Below are positions 24,719 to 33,381 of a stretch of DNA of 64,000 nt, piece after piece. Source of the DNA: Pelotomaculum propionicicum (GTDB taxonomy: Bacteria > Bacillota > Desulfotomaculia > Desulfotomaculales > Pelotomaculaceae); contig NZ_QFFZ01000014.1 in the NCBI RefSeq assembly GCF_004369225.1, positions 1 through 64,000 of the forward strand. The letters are read 5' to 3'. Position numbers and translations under genes: made by a program. How positions within the stretch are numbered: position 1 is the first letter of the stretch; every line of letters starts with the position of its first letter. The notes under the pieces are model-generated. The model was not told the DNA's origin. It saw only the letters and a program-made list of their open reading frames with translations, and did no database searches.

Positions 24719-25978
24719 ATGATTATTTTAAAAAAAGCGGACGGGGCCGCAGTGCAGAATCCGGCCCTGGTAAAGGAAGCTGTTTCCGGTATTATTGAGG
24801 CGGTGCGCCGTGACGGCGACCAGGCTGTGCTGGACCTGACCCTGCGCCACGACGGTGTGCCTGTTGCTGAATTAAGAGTACCGTCGGATCTGATCAAACA
24901 AGCTTACAGTCAGGTGCCCGGGGAGACAGTTAGATTTTTGAATCTGGCAGCGGCCAGGATCAGGTCCTTTGCGGAGCAGCAGCTTAAATGCTTGCTGCCG
25001 TTGGAATATGAAAGCTCTCCCGGAGTGGTGCTCGGCCATAGGCTGATTCCCATTCAGTCGTGCGGGGCGTATATTCCAGGCGGCAGGTACCCGCTGCCCT
25101 CTTCCGCGCTGATGTCCATTATCCCGGCCAAAGCAGCCGGGGTTAAAAGAGTGGCGGCCTGTTCACCGCCCGCCAGGGACTTTTCAGGCATCCATCCCGC
25201 CGTACTGGTGGCCATGGATATCGCGGGCGCTGACGAAATATACTGCATGGGCGGCGCCCAGGCCGTAGCCGCCTATACCTACGGGACCGGTTCAGTACGG
25301 CGGGTTGACCTGATTGTCGGGCCGGGCAACATGTACGTGACAGAGGCCAAAAGGCAGGTCAGCGGGGATGTCGGTATCGACATCCTGGCCGGGCCCAGCG
25401 AGGTGCTTATTATTGCTGATGAGGACGCCTCGCCCCGCCTGGTAGCCTGTGACCTGCTGGCCCAGTGTGAGCACGATGCCGCCGCAAGGGGTATACTGGT
25501 GACAACCAGCCGCACGCTGGCGGAAAAGGTACAGGAAGCGGTTATCAACGAAAGCAAAACACTGAGCACCGGCGCGGCGGCTTTAAAGGCCTGGGAAGAT
25601 AACGGCCAGGTCATCCTGGTGGAAAGCCTGGACGAGGCAGCCCTGGTCGCGGACAGCTTTGCCCCGGAACACCTGGAGCTGCAAACGCGGGAAAACGACG
25701 AACTGGCAGGCAAACTGCATAACTTCGGCTCCCTGTTTATCGGCGCCAACGCACCGGTAGCGTTTGGTGATTATATTTCCGGCACCAACCACATCCTGCC
25801 GACCATGAGTTGTTCCCGCTTTGCCAGCGGTGTGTGGGCCGGTACATTTGTGAAAGTGGCTTCTTACCAGAAGATTACCGCCGGCGGCGCGGCCGGCCTG
25901 GCCGGGGCTTGCTCGCACCTGGCCGGTTTGGAAGGGCTGCTGGCGCACCAGCGCGCGGCCGACCTGCGCAGGGGCTAA
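24719..25978 (+). CDS. hisD: HisD, histidinol dehydrogenase
   Basis: A full-length 419-residue enzyme catalysing the last two steps of histidine synthesis (histidinol to histidine with two NAD+). Landmarks are SCGAYIPGGRYPLPSSALM, ADEIYCMGGAQAVAAYTYGT, VGPGNMYVTEAKRQVSG, DILAGPSEVLIIAD, DLLAQCEHDAAA and FAPEHLELQT. It stands alone here; only a C-terminal hisC fragment follows, so the rest of a his operon has been lost or lies elsewhere. Confidence 0.93.
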   Translation: MIILKKADGAAVQNPALVKEAVSGIIEAVRRDGDQAVLDLTLRHDGVPVAELRVPSDLIKQAYSQVPGETVRFLNLAAARIRSFAEQQLKCLLPLEYESSPGVVLGHRLIPIQSCGAYIPGGRYPLPSSALMSIIPAKAAGVKRVAACSPPARDFSGIHPAVLVAMDIAGADEIYCMGGAQAVAAYTYGTGSVRRVDLIVGPGNMYVTEAKRQVSGDVGIDILAGPSEVLIIADEDASPRLVACDLLAQCEHDAAARGILVTTSRTLAEKVQEAVINESKTLSTGAAALKAWEDNGQVILVESLDEAALVADSFAPEHLELQTRENDELAGKLHNFGSLFIGANAPVAFGDYISGTNHILPTMSCSRFASGVWAGTFVKVASYQKITAGGAAGLAGACSHLAGLEGLLAHQRAADLRRG

Positions 25979-26216
25979 CGCGGGCTTGTTAAGGTCCATA
26001 AAAGATGGGCAGGGAGGAATGTAACTGTTTCAAAATAGATATACAAAATTACACATTTAATAACAAACCATTATATAGACAAACCATTGACACGAACACC
26101 TGTTTTGATATGGTAATGGTAGGGAGTGGTGCCAATGGATAAATTATCAATATCGTCAGCTAGTAAGAATATCAAAAATATAATTAATTTAGAGGATTTA
26201 TAGGAGGTGATTGCCG

Positions 26217-26480
26217 GTGAAAACCACGGTTAGAGGCGTCATCCTCCAGTTAACGGAAATCCAAAGAATCTTCCTCGATAATCGATGGGCCGCTATTGCG
26301 CCGCTGTAAGGTGGTCATTTAAGAGACTTATGGACAATTGGAAAACCCAGGATATACGCCTGGCTGTACAGGGCAAGTTCAGCCTCAACTCCCGCCAGGC
26401 CAATGATGCTGTATACGATGCCCAGGCAACAATAAAATCACAGAAAGAGCTGGTTAAACTAAATCGCGCAGGCGCCGCAA
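26217..26480 (+). pseudogene. IS200/IS605-type TnpB-related transposase remnant, frameshifted
   Basis: The GTG at 26217 (preceded by GGAGGTG) opens a frame VKTTVRGVILQLTEIQRIFLDN typical of TnpB-related proteins. Near 26285 the frame shifts by one and continues as CAAVRWSFKRLMDNWK and FSLNSRQANDAVYDAQATIK, then breaks off into hisC sequence at about 26480. Only ~85 of several hundred residues remain. Its insertion probably destroyed hisC and neighbouring genes. Confidence 0.6.
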
Positions 26481-26493
26481 ACAACTGGATAAA

Positions 26494-26718
26494 TTGGGGA
26501 TTTTTTACGTTCCCACGGAAGCTAACTTCATATTTGCCGATTTGGGTGTGGAAATGAGTGTTTTATTCCCTGAACTGCTGAAAAGGGGGGTTATTATCCG
26601 CCCCGGAAGTTACTGGGGCTACCCCACCTTTGCCCGGATTACCATTGGCACTCCTGATGAAAACCAGTTTTTCCTTGAACAGCTGGCAGATGCCCTGAAC
26701 TCATTAAAAGAGTCTTAA
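26494..26718 (+). pseudogene. HisC (histidinol-phosphate aminotransferase) C-terminal fragment
   Basis: The last ~74 residues of HisC: GIFYVPTEANFIFADLGV, LLKRGVIIRPGSYWGYP, and ITIGTPDENQFFLEQLADAL. The PLP-lysine region and the whole N-terminal two thirds are absent, so it is not functional. It is joined directly to a transposase remnant upstream and to a hutU fragment downstream in the same frame. Confidence 0.8.
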
Positions 26719-26850
26719 GTTAATTTAGGGGATAATGTACTTACTACTGACCCGGGCATGGGGATTATCCGGCACGCTGACGCCGGGTACGAAAGAGCTA
26801 TGGAAGTAGCCAGGAAAAACGGTATAAAAATACCGATGCTGGAGTCCTAA
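26719..26850 (+). pseudogene. HutU (urocanate hydratase) C-terminal fragment
   Basis: Directly after the hisC stop, in the same frame, the sequence reads [22 protein letters not shown] then [17 protein letters not shown], which is the C-terminus of urocanate hydratase. The remaining ~500 residues are missing. Its place just before hutI fits a former hutU-hutI histidine-degradation operon. Confidence 0.75.
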
Positions 26851-26874
26851 AACGTTAGAAGGTGTTTTGAGCAA

Positions 26875-28153
26875 ATGCCTAAACAAGAAGCTGACTTTTT
26901 GTTAATTCACGCTGGCCAACTGGTTACCGTGGCGGGGGCTTCCGATAACCCCAAGCGGGGAGACAGCCTGGCAGAAATCGGGGTAATCAAGGATGGAGCG
27001 GTAGCGGTCAAGGACGGAGTAATCACAATAGTGGGAACTACCCTGGAGGTGCTTGACCAGATAGAATTCTACCCCGGCATGAAAGTGCTTGACGCGGGCG
27101 GGCAGGTTGTCCTGCCCGGCCTGGTTGACCCCCATACCCACCTGGTGTTCGCCGGTTCGCGCGAGCATGAATTTGCTTTAAAAATCCAGGGGATGAGCTA
27201 CCTGGAAATATTAAAAGCGGGCGGAGGCATTCTTTCCACTGTCCGGAGCACTCGCTCCGCTACCAAAGAGGAATTGTACAGGACAGCCCGGGGCTACCTG
27301 GACCAGATGCTCAGCCAGGGCACCACGACCTCGGAGGCCAAGAGCGGCTATGGCCTGACAGTTGATGACGAGCTTAAGATGCTGGAGGTAATCAGGGAAC
27401 TGGCCCGGGACCCACCCGGTGGACCTGGTTCCCACTTTCCTGGGGGCGCACGCGGTGCCTGAAGAGTACCTGGATGACCCGGAGGGCTACCTCTCCCTCA
27501 TAATTGAAGAAATGCTGCCGGACGTGGTGGATCTGGGACTGGCTGAATTCTGCGACGTGTTCTGCGAGGAAGGGGTCTTTTCGGTGGACCAGTCCCGCCG
27601 CTTGCTGCTGGAGGCCAAGAAAGCCGGCCTGAGCCCTAAAATACATGCTGATGAAATTGTTTCTCTCGGCGGCGGTGAGCTTGCCGCCGAAGTTGGCGCC
27701 ATATCCGCGGACCATCTGATGGCTGTTTCTGAAGAGGGGATTAGAGCTCTGGCCCAAAGCGACACTGTGGCTGTACTCCTGCCCGCCTCCACCTTTTGTT
27801 TGATGAGCGGGCAATACGCGCCGGCCAGGAAAATGATCCGGGAGGGAGTGGCGGTGGCGCTGGCCAGTGATTTTAACCCCGGCAGCAGCCCGGTTAATTC
27901 ACTGCCCGTGGTCATGGGAATTGCCTGCCGGCAGTTTAAAATGACGCCGGCTGAAGTAATATCGGCGACAACCATCAATGCCGCCCATGCCATTGGCAGG
28001 GCATTAGAAATCGGCAGCATTGAGACAGGGAAAAAGGCCGACCTGGTGGTTTTTAACGCCCCAACGTACAGCTACCTGCCGTACCGTTTCGGCACGAATT
28101 TGGTTAAGACGGTGATCAAGGACGGCAATGTGGTCATAGGAGGACTAGCTTGA
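26875..28153 (+). pseudogene. hutI: HutI, imidazolonepropionase, with a single-base frameshift
   Basis: The two halves of HutI are in different frames. The first (26875 to ~27410) has the metal site LVDPHTHLVFAGSREHEF and SGYGLTVDDELKML. The second continues with HPVDLVPTFLGAHAVP, IHADEIVSLGGGELA and ASDFNPGSSPVNSLPVVMG. Removing one C from the run at 27411-27413 restores a continuous ELARDHPVDLVP and a full-length protein. It is either a genuine inactivating insertion or a sequencing error. Decay of the neighbouring hutU and ftcd supports real inactivation. Confidence 0.85.
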
Positions 28154-28248
28154 GTGAAATTGTGGGCCTGGTACCGCAGGAAGCGCTGATTGACGCTGTG
28201 GAATTCTACCTGCAGCTGGAGAATTTTCAGAAGGATCAGATCCTGTAA
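28150..28248 (+). pseudogene. Glutamate formimidoyltransferase (FTCD) fragment
   Basis: Thirty-two residues overlapping the hutI stop (TTGA) read LSEIVGLVPQEALIDAVEFY then LQLENFQKDQIL, matching the C-terminal part of the formimidoyltransferase domain. The ~270 preceding residues are missing, so an internal deletion fused this end to hutI. It completes a former hutU-hutI-ftcd set. Confidence 0.65.
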
Positions 28249-28650
28249 AACAGGCTTAAATAAAACGGGTTGGTAAAGTTGGGGACATAGCTCGGCCTGT
28301 AAGTTAGGCCTCAAATAGAGATGTCTCATTCCTTAACGTCGTCAGGGGTGCCTATGGTCAGAAGAATAGCCAGTTTGCCTATACTTGAGGGTGCACTCAT
28401 GACTTGAGCCTCCTGTTTGAATGGCATTTTCAGAGTAGATACAATGCGTTTACTGCAAAGTCCTGCTTTGGAGGCCTGTATTTTGGAAAATATTGCTTAT
28501 ATAATCAACCTTTACTGAACTTAACAAATGACCAACAGGTTAATACCGGTTGGTCGCTTTCTTTGATAGGAATTATTAGATTTGTTATCGAATTTAAGTA
28601 AATGGTTATACCTATTGCTGAAAGCGCATTAGCCGAAGGAGCAGAAGTTA
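28249..28650. other. 402-bp gene-free stretch
   Basis: No convincing coding sequence. A hairpin GACCAAC-A-GGT/ACC-G-GTTGGTC (28530-28555) followed by GCTTTCTTT may be a terminator for the decayed hut genes. The ribosome site of the next gene is AAGGAG near 28638. Confidence 0.5.
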
Positions 28651-29793
28651 ATGCCGGACAAAGTACAGGCCCCGGGCAACAGCTTTAACCGCTATGAGTT
28701 CGCCGGCGCGTTTGGTGACCTGGGCACCCTTATACCTTTTGCCATAGCCTATATCATGGTGCTGAAAATAGACCCGCTGGGTTTGCTGTTTACCTTTGGT
28801 GTTATGTTAATCGGCGCCGGGCTTTATTATAAGACACCGGTGCCGGTACAGCCAATGAAAGCGATCGGCGGCGCCGCCATTACTCAGGCTGCCGCGATTA
28901 CACCAGGTATGGTCTGGGGGGCGGGCATATTCACCGGCATCTTTTGGCTGGCCATGGGTTTGACCGGAGCTCTGGACCTGATCACCAGGTTCACCAGTAA
29001 ACCTGTGATAAGAGGAATAGTTCTGGGCCTGGGCCTGTCTTTTATCACTCAGGGCGTGACAATGATGCTGGGCGATTTCATCATTGCCGCCATTGCTCTG
29101 GCTATCACTTTTTTGCTGCTCAACAATAAGCGCATCCCCGCCATGTTTGTGTTAATCATCTTTGGAGTCGGGGCTGCCCTCCTGAAAAACCCGGACCTGC
29201 TTAAGGAGTTGTCCCGGATCCACTTTGCTTTTCAATTGCCCCGCCTGGTCTGGGGACAGGTTTCCTGGAACGATTTCCTAAGGGGCGCGTTGATCCTGGG
29301 TATTCCGCAGATTCCGCTAACATTTGGCAACGCCGTGCTCGCCATCACGGCTGAAAACAACAGGCTGTTTCCGGAGCGGCAGGTTAATGAAAAAAAGATG
29401 GCCATCTCCCAGGGGATTCTAAATCTCTTCTCGCCGCTTTTGGGGGGCATCCCCGTCTGCCACGGGGCGGGCGGCATGGCCGGACATGTCCGCTTTGGGG
29501 CGCGGACCGGCGGCGCTTTAATCATCCTGGGTGTTGTTTTATTGATAGCCGGGTTGTGTTTCAGCAGCTCTGTACTGCTGATATTGGAAATCTTCCCCTC
29601 AAGTGTTTTAGGTGTGATCTTGTTTTTCGCCGGTTTGGAGCTGGCAGCTTCAGCTCGCGACGCTGGCAGTGAGAAGAGTGATTACTACATACTGCTGATC
29701 ACCGCCGGGTTTGCCATCTGGAACATGGGCGCCGGATTCCTGGCCGGCATAATCACACAGGAACTGATTAAAAGAAATTTGTTTAAGATTTAA
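28651..29793 (+). CDS. MOT1-family molybdate transporter (SulP-like)
   Basis: A 380-residue integral membrane protein with ten or more hydrophobic segments. Its two conserved blocks match MOT1-type molybdate transporters: YEFAGAFGDLGTLIPF with VPVQPMKAIGGAAI near the N-terminus, and GGIPVCHGAGGMAGHVRFGA near residue 270. MOT1 proteins move molybdate with high affinity without ATP. This would be a further Mo/W uptake route in the window. Its 3' end overlaps that of the convergent ATPase gene by 11 bp. Confidence 0.85.
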   Translation: MPDKVQAPGNSFNRYEFAGAFGDLGTLIPFAIAYIMVLKIDPLGLLFTFGVMLIGAGLYYKTPVPVQPMKAIGGAAITQAAAITPGMVWGAGIFTGIFWLAMGLTGALDLITRFTSKPVIRGIVLGLGLSFITQGVTMMLGDFIIAAIALAITFLLLNNKRIPAMFVLIIFGVGAALLKNPDLLKELSRIHFAFQLPRLVWGQVSWNDFLRGALILGIPQIPLTFGNAVLAITAENNRLFPERQVNEKKMAISQGILNLFSPLLGGIPVCHGAGGMAGHVRFGARTGGALIILGVVLLIAGLCFSSSVLLILEIFPSSVLGVILFFAGLELAASARDAGSEKSDYYILLITAGFAIWNMGAGFLAGIITQELIKRNLFKI

Positions 29794-30895
29794 ACTCCTC
29801 CGCCAGCTCCAGGATCCTTTGCAGGGTCTTTTCCCGGCGCGCGTTGATCGCCTCAAAATTCATGAAAGGCACGTAGTATTTCTCCATTTCGTCATGCGCC
29901 TTTTTCGCCCGCCCGATAAAAGATATGGCCTGCTCCATACACTGGCGGTACATGCCCCGCGCGGCGCCTTTTTCCGCGAGGAAGGCCGCGTTGACCACCG
30001 GGTCCGTACAGGTCATGGTGTCGATAACGCTGTCTCCTTCCTTGGGTTTGTAGATATGCGGCTCCACGTTGTTGATTACCGCCAGGTCCAGGTCGTGAAT
30101 TACCAGGTGGTCGATATTGCTGGGATTCAGCGCGCAGTGAAAGGCTGTTACATTGTAACCCCTGGCCAGGGCCGCTTCCAGCATGCGGCTGACCAGGATA
30201 TTTTTGCCCGTGCCGTCGTCCCCCTCGATAATGTACCTTTTGCCAAGGCAGCCGACTACGGTTTCCAGGTGGCTTACCGGACCGTCCGGCGTAATGGCGG
30301 TGGCAAACAGGCGCCTGACTTTAGGCTTGCGGTCCAGCCGGGGCTGGCCGTCAAATATCTCGCCTGCCAGGTCAGCGACCATTCTGTTAAAGGTCCCCAC
30401 ATTAAAGGCATCACTTTCCGTGTAGTAAGACTCTACCTCGTCAAGAAAAAGTTTGGCTCCGGCCAGGTAGGCGTAAGCGTGTTTAAAAAGACGCCCCACC
30501 TCCCTGTTAATGGCCAGGATTTCTTTTTTATTGCCGCGGATGCCCCGGTCATTCCAATGGTCCCCCAAGTGGATAATTTCATCAACCGCACCCGGATTTT
30601 TGGGGTCCACGACGTGCGGCGCCGTGCCGTCGAGCATGGCGACGCCTATAGACGGAATACAGATGCCGTCCAGGGACCCGTTGTCTGAAGAGCAGCAGTG
30701 AAATTCCAGATCATAGCCCCGCGCCAGCATCTCTTCGCCGATCCTGCGCATGAATGTCGATTTCCCCACACCGGGACCGCCTTTTAAAATGAATATATGG
30801 GTCGCGTCTTTTTCAATAATGTGGTCATAGAAGGAATAAAAGCCTCTGGCAGTGTTCCCGCCCGGAAAAAGTTTGACTAGCTTTCCTCTGGTCAT
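29783..30895 (-). CDS. P-loop ATPase-like protein with two Walker A motifs (PRK06851-type)
   Basis: 370 residues with duplicated halves, each with a P-loop: KGGPGVGKSTFMRRIG near residue 38 and EGDDGTGKNILVSRMLEAAL near 227. CCSSDNGSLDGICIP and ALNPSNIDHLVIHDLDLAVI follow each P-loop in equivalent positions. It is a cytoplasmic protein of a widespread Firmicutes family without assigned function. RBS GAGGTTG precedes ATG. The second P-loop is atypical (N in place of S/T after GK). Neighbours do not reveal its role. Confidence 0.75.
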   Translation of the reverse strand: MTRGKLVKLFPGGNTARGFYSFYDHIIEKDATHIFILKGGPGVGKSTFMRRIGEEMLARGYDLEFHCCSSDNGSLDGICIPSIGVAMLDGTAPHVVDPKNPGAVDEIIHLGDHWNDRGIRGNKKEILAINREVGRLFKHAYAYLAGAKLFLDEVESYYTESDAFNVGTFNRMVADLAGEIFDGQPRLDRKPKVRRLFATAITPDGPVSHLETVVGCLGKRYIIEGDDGTGKNILVSRMLEAALARGYNVTAFHCALNPSNIDHLVIHDLDLAVINNVEPHIYKPKEGDSVIDTMTCTDPVVNAAFLAEKGAARGMYRQCMEQAISFIGRAKKAHDEMEKYYVPFMNFEAINARREKTLQRILELAEEFKS

Positions 30896-31198
30896 TTTTC
30901 AACCTCCCAATTATTAAATAAGTCCCCAAACAAACAACCGTTTTCTATATCCCTCCTCTGCTTGAAGCAAGGAAAAGACACCAAGAAAACGGTGTTACAT
31001 TGCTTTTCTCCTGGCGCCTTTGCCCGGATATGTTAATTTTTTAAACGCAGTATAATAATATGTGACACCAGGCTGAATATGTCACAGCGCCCGTTAACTC
31101 AAAAATTTATATCTTTTTTAAAAAGGCCGTGTTAAAATACAAGCTAGAATTGTGCAAATATTTTTATAAAATCTGTCCTCTAAGAAAGGTGCGTCCCT
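30896..31198. other. 303-bp divergent promoter region
   Basis: AT-rich, non-coding. ACCGTTTTC (30937-30945) and GAAAACGGT (30985-30993) form an inverted repeat 39 bp apart. TATAAT-like boxes occur toward the ANTAR gene (for example near 31051). Unlike the other nitrogen genes here, no ANTAR hairpins with a terminator are seen before this first regulator. Confidence 0.4.
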
Positions 31199-31777
31199 AT
31201 GTTCGGGACAAGGATTGTCATCGCCGATGCTGATGTGGGCAATCGTAAAAGAATAAAAGAAATGCTTGTGCAGGCCGGTTACATGGTGACAGCGGAAGTA
31301 GGGGACGGACGAAGCGCCTTAAAGGTGATCTTTCAGACTGAGCCTGACCTTGTGATCATGGACTCCAAACTGCCTGGTGTCCAGGGTCTGGGTATCATCA
31401 GGATTATCGAGGAGCACCGGACCGCGCCGGTGATCCTGATGATAGAGTCACATGAGGAAGGTCTGCTGGAGGAAGTAAAAGATTACTGGATCTTTGGCTG
31501 CCTGCCCAAACCCCTGAGTGATGTACAGCTATTCCCGGCTATTGAGATTGCCCTGGCCAATTTTAAGAAATTTACGAAATTGGTGGAGGAGAACAAGCGG
31601 CTTAAAACCGCCCTTGAGGAAAGAAAACTGGTGGAAAAGGCCAAGGGCATGGTTATGGAAGCAAAGGGCTTAAATGAGCAGGAGGCTTATAAATATTTGC
31701 AGAAAATTAGTATGGATAAATGTGTGCCTATAGCGAGGGTTGCCCGCAGTGTAATTAAAGTGCTTAAAAAAATGTAA
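31199..31777 (+). CDS. ANTAR-domain response regulator (transcription antiterminator) 1
   Basis: 192 residues: a receiver domain (IVIADADVG, phospho-acceptor D55 in LVIMDSKLPG, lysine in CLPKPLSD), a coiled-coil linker (~120-140) and a C-terminal ANTAR RNA-binding domain (LVEKAKGMVMEAKGLNEQEA, YKYLQKISMDKC). ANTAR proteins bind paired hexaloop hairpins and block an overlapping terminator. Five such leaders occur in the next 15 kb, so these are the probable targets. No sensor kinase is adjacent. Confidence 0.9.
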   Translation: MFGTRIVIADADVGNRKRIKEMLVQAGYMVTAEVGDGRSALKVIFQTEPDLVIMDSKLPGVQGLGIIRIIEEHRTAPVILMIESHEEGLLEEVKDYWIFGCLPKPLSDVQLFPAIEIALANFKKFTKLVEENKRLKTALEERKLVEKAKGMVMEAKGLNEQEAYKYLQKISMDKCVPIARVARSVIKVLKKM

Positions 31778-31818
31778 AAAATTTTCTCTAAATTTATTGA
31801 TTAATATTAATTTTATGC

Positions 31819-31915
31819 TATAATTATTAAATCAATTGACCATATGATTTTGGGGCAACGGCGTCCTGTGAAAGACTTTGTTTGTACACGGTCTTTCCAG
31901 GGCGTTTTTTGTTTT
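31819..31915 (+). promoter_or_regulatory. ANTAR-controlled leader of glnA paralogue 1
   Basis: Promoter TTGATT (31797-31802) and TATAAT (31819-31824). The hairpin GGGC-AACGGC-GTCC (31853-31866) has A at loop position 1 and G at position 4. It overlaps the terminator CCTG-T-GAAAGAC / GTCTTTC-CAGG (31865-31876 with 31891-31901), which is followed by TTTTTT. The first hairpin of the pair (31829-31850) is less canonical. Confidence 0.7.
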
Positions 31916-31930
31916 GGGAGGGAGCATTCT

Positions 31931-33259
31931 ATGAACACTTTCACAAGGGAAGAGGTTCTGGAAAAGGCTAAAGAATACAATGTCAAGTTCATACGGCTGC
32001 AGTTCACTGACGTTTTTGGTGTTTTTAAAAACATCGCGGTTACTGTGGAAGAACTGGTAAGAGCCCTGGACGGGCAGATTATGTTCGACAGCTCGGTTAT
32101 TGAAGGGTTTGTGCGCAACAGGGAAAGCGATATCTACCTGCGTCCCGACCCGTCCACCTTTGAAATTTTCCCCTGGCGCCCGCGGGATGGTTCAGTTGCC
32201 CGGCTGATTTGCGATGTTTACGCGCCGGACGGCAGTCCGTACTGCGGTTGTGCGAGGTCCGCCCTGAAAAGGATAGCCGGCAATGCGTCCAAGTTGGGAT
32301 TTAACCTGCAGGTAGGCGCCCAGATTGAGTTTTTTCTGTTCAACATGGACGCTAAAGGCAAGCCTACCACCATCACGCACGACCAGGCGGGATACTGCGA
32401 CCTGTCACCGGTTGACCTGGGTGAAAACGCCCGGCGTGACATGGTGCTGACCCTGGAAGAGATGGGCTTTGAAATTTCTTCGTCCCACCACGAGAAGGCG
32501 CCCGGGCAGCATGAAATATTTATCAAAGAAGACAGCGCCCTGGCCATATCAGATAAAATAGCCACTTTTAAGTTTGTGGTGCGCACTATCGCGCAGCGGC
32601 ACGGGCTGCACGCCTCTTTTATGCCTAAACCGATCAGTAAGCTGAGCGGCTCCGGCATGCATTTAAACCAGTCCCTCTGGAGCGACGGCAGGAATGTGTT
32701 TGACGACCCTGCCGGGCAGCTGGGGCTCAGTGAAATTGCTTACAACTATATTGGCGGCATACTGCGGCACGCAAGATCGATCACCGCCGTCGCCAACCCG
32801 CTGGTCAACTCATACAAGCGCCTCCTGGCCAATAACCTGTGTCCGGTCTTGATTTCCTGGTCGGAAAGCAACCGCAGCACCATGATCCGGGTGCCTGCGG
32901 AGCGGGGAGACGGAGCCAGGATTATCCTGCGCAGCCCTGACCCAACCTGCAATCCATACCTGGTCCTGGCCGCTTCCCTGGGAGCGGGCCTGCGAGGTAT
33001 AAATGAAAAGATCGTGCCGCCGCCGCCGCGTCCGGAAGACAGCCCCGAGCCGGCAGACCTGGTTGAACTGGTGAAAAAGGAAGGTTTGCCCCGTAGCCTG
33101 GGCGAGTCGCTGCAGGCGCTGGCGAGGGATGAGTTCATTCAGAAGACCCTGGGTAAGAACATTTCCATCCGGTTCATGGAAAGCAAGGAGTTGGAGTGGG
33201 AGAGGTTCCAGGCTGAAGTGCACAAGTGGGAGCTTGATGAGTACCTGATCAACCACTAG
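31931..33259 (+). CDS. Glutamine synthetase-like protein lacking key catalytic glutamates
   Basis: 442 residues, collinear with GlnA over the full length (MFDSSVIEGF, GSGMHLNQSL, NSYKRL, NRSTMIRVPA, SPDPTCNPYL). Three normally invariant glutamates differ from the second GlnA in this window: GPELEF becomes GAQIEF (Q131), GFEAPV becomes NNLCPV (L303), and RIELRSPD becomes RIILRSPD (I332). These correspond to two n2-metal ligands and the ammonium-site flap glutamate of known GS. It is therefore probably not a glutamine synthetase and may be regulatory or act on another substrate. The start is ATG 31931 behind GGAGGGAG. Confidence 0.9.
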   Translation: MNTFTREEVLEKAKEYNVKFIRLQFTDVFGVFKNIAVTVEELVRALDGQIMFDSSVIEGFVRNRESDIYLRPDPSTFEIFPWRPRDGSVARLICDVYAPDGSPYCGCARSALKRIAGNASKLGFNLQVGAQIEFFLFNMDAKGKPTTITHDQAGYCDLSPVDLGENARRDMVLTLEEMGFEISSSHHEKAPGQHEIFIKEDSALAISDKIATFKFVVRTIAQRHGLHASFMPKPISKLSGSGMHLNQSLWSDGRNVFDDPAGQLGLSEIAYNYIGGILRHARSITAVANPLVNSYKRLLANNLCPVLISWSESNRSTMIRVPAERGDGARIILRSPDPTCNPYLVLAASLGAGLRGINEKIVPPPPRPEDSPEPADLVELVKKEGLPRSLGESLQALARDEFIQKTLGKNISIRFMESKELEWERFQAEVHKWELDEYLINH

Positions 33260-33381
33260 AATTAACATTTCCCGCTTAGCGGGAGCGTTAATAAATAACT
33301 TTACCGGAAGGAGGAATTTGTTAGAAGAGTCAAGGATAATAGAAAGTTTAAACTAGAGATATTAAAGGAGGATGTTAAACA

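Noticed and set aside
30896-31198. A sixth ANTAR leader before the first ANTAR regulator
   Set aside because: Searched for paired A1/G4 hexaloop hairpins with an overlapping terminator; none convincing.
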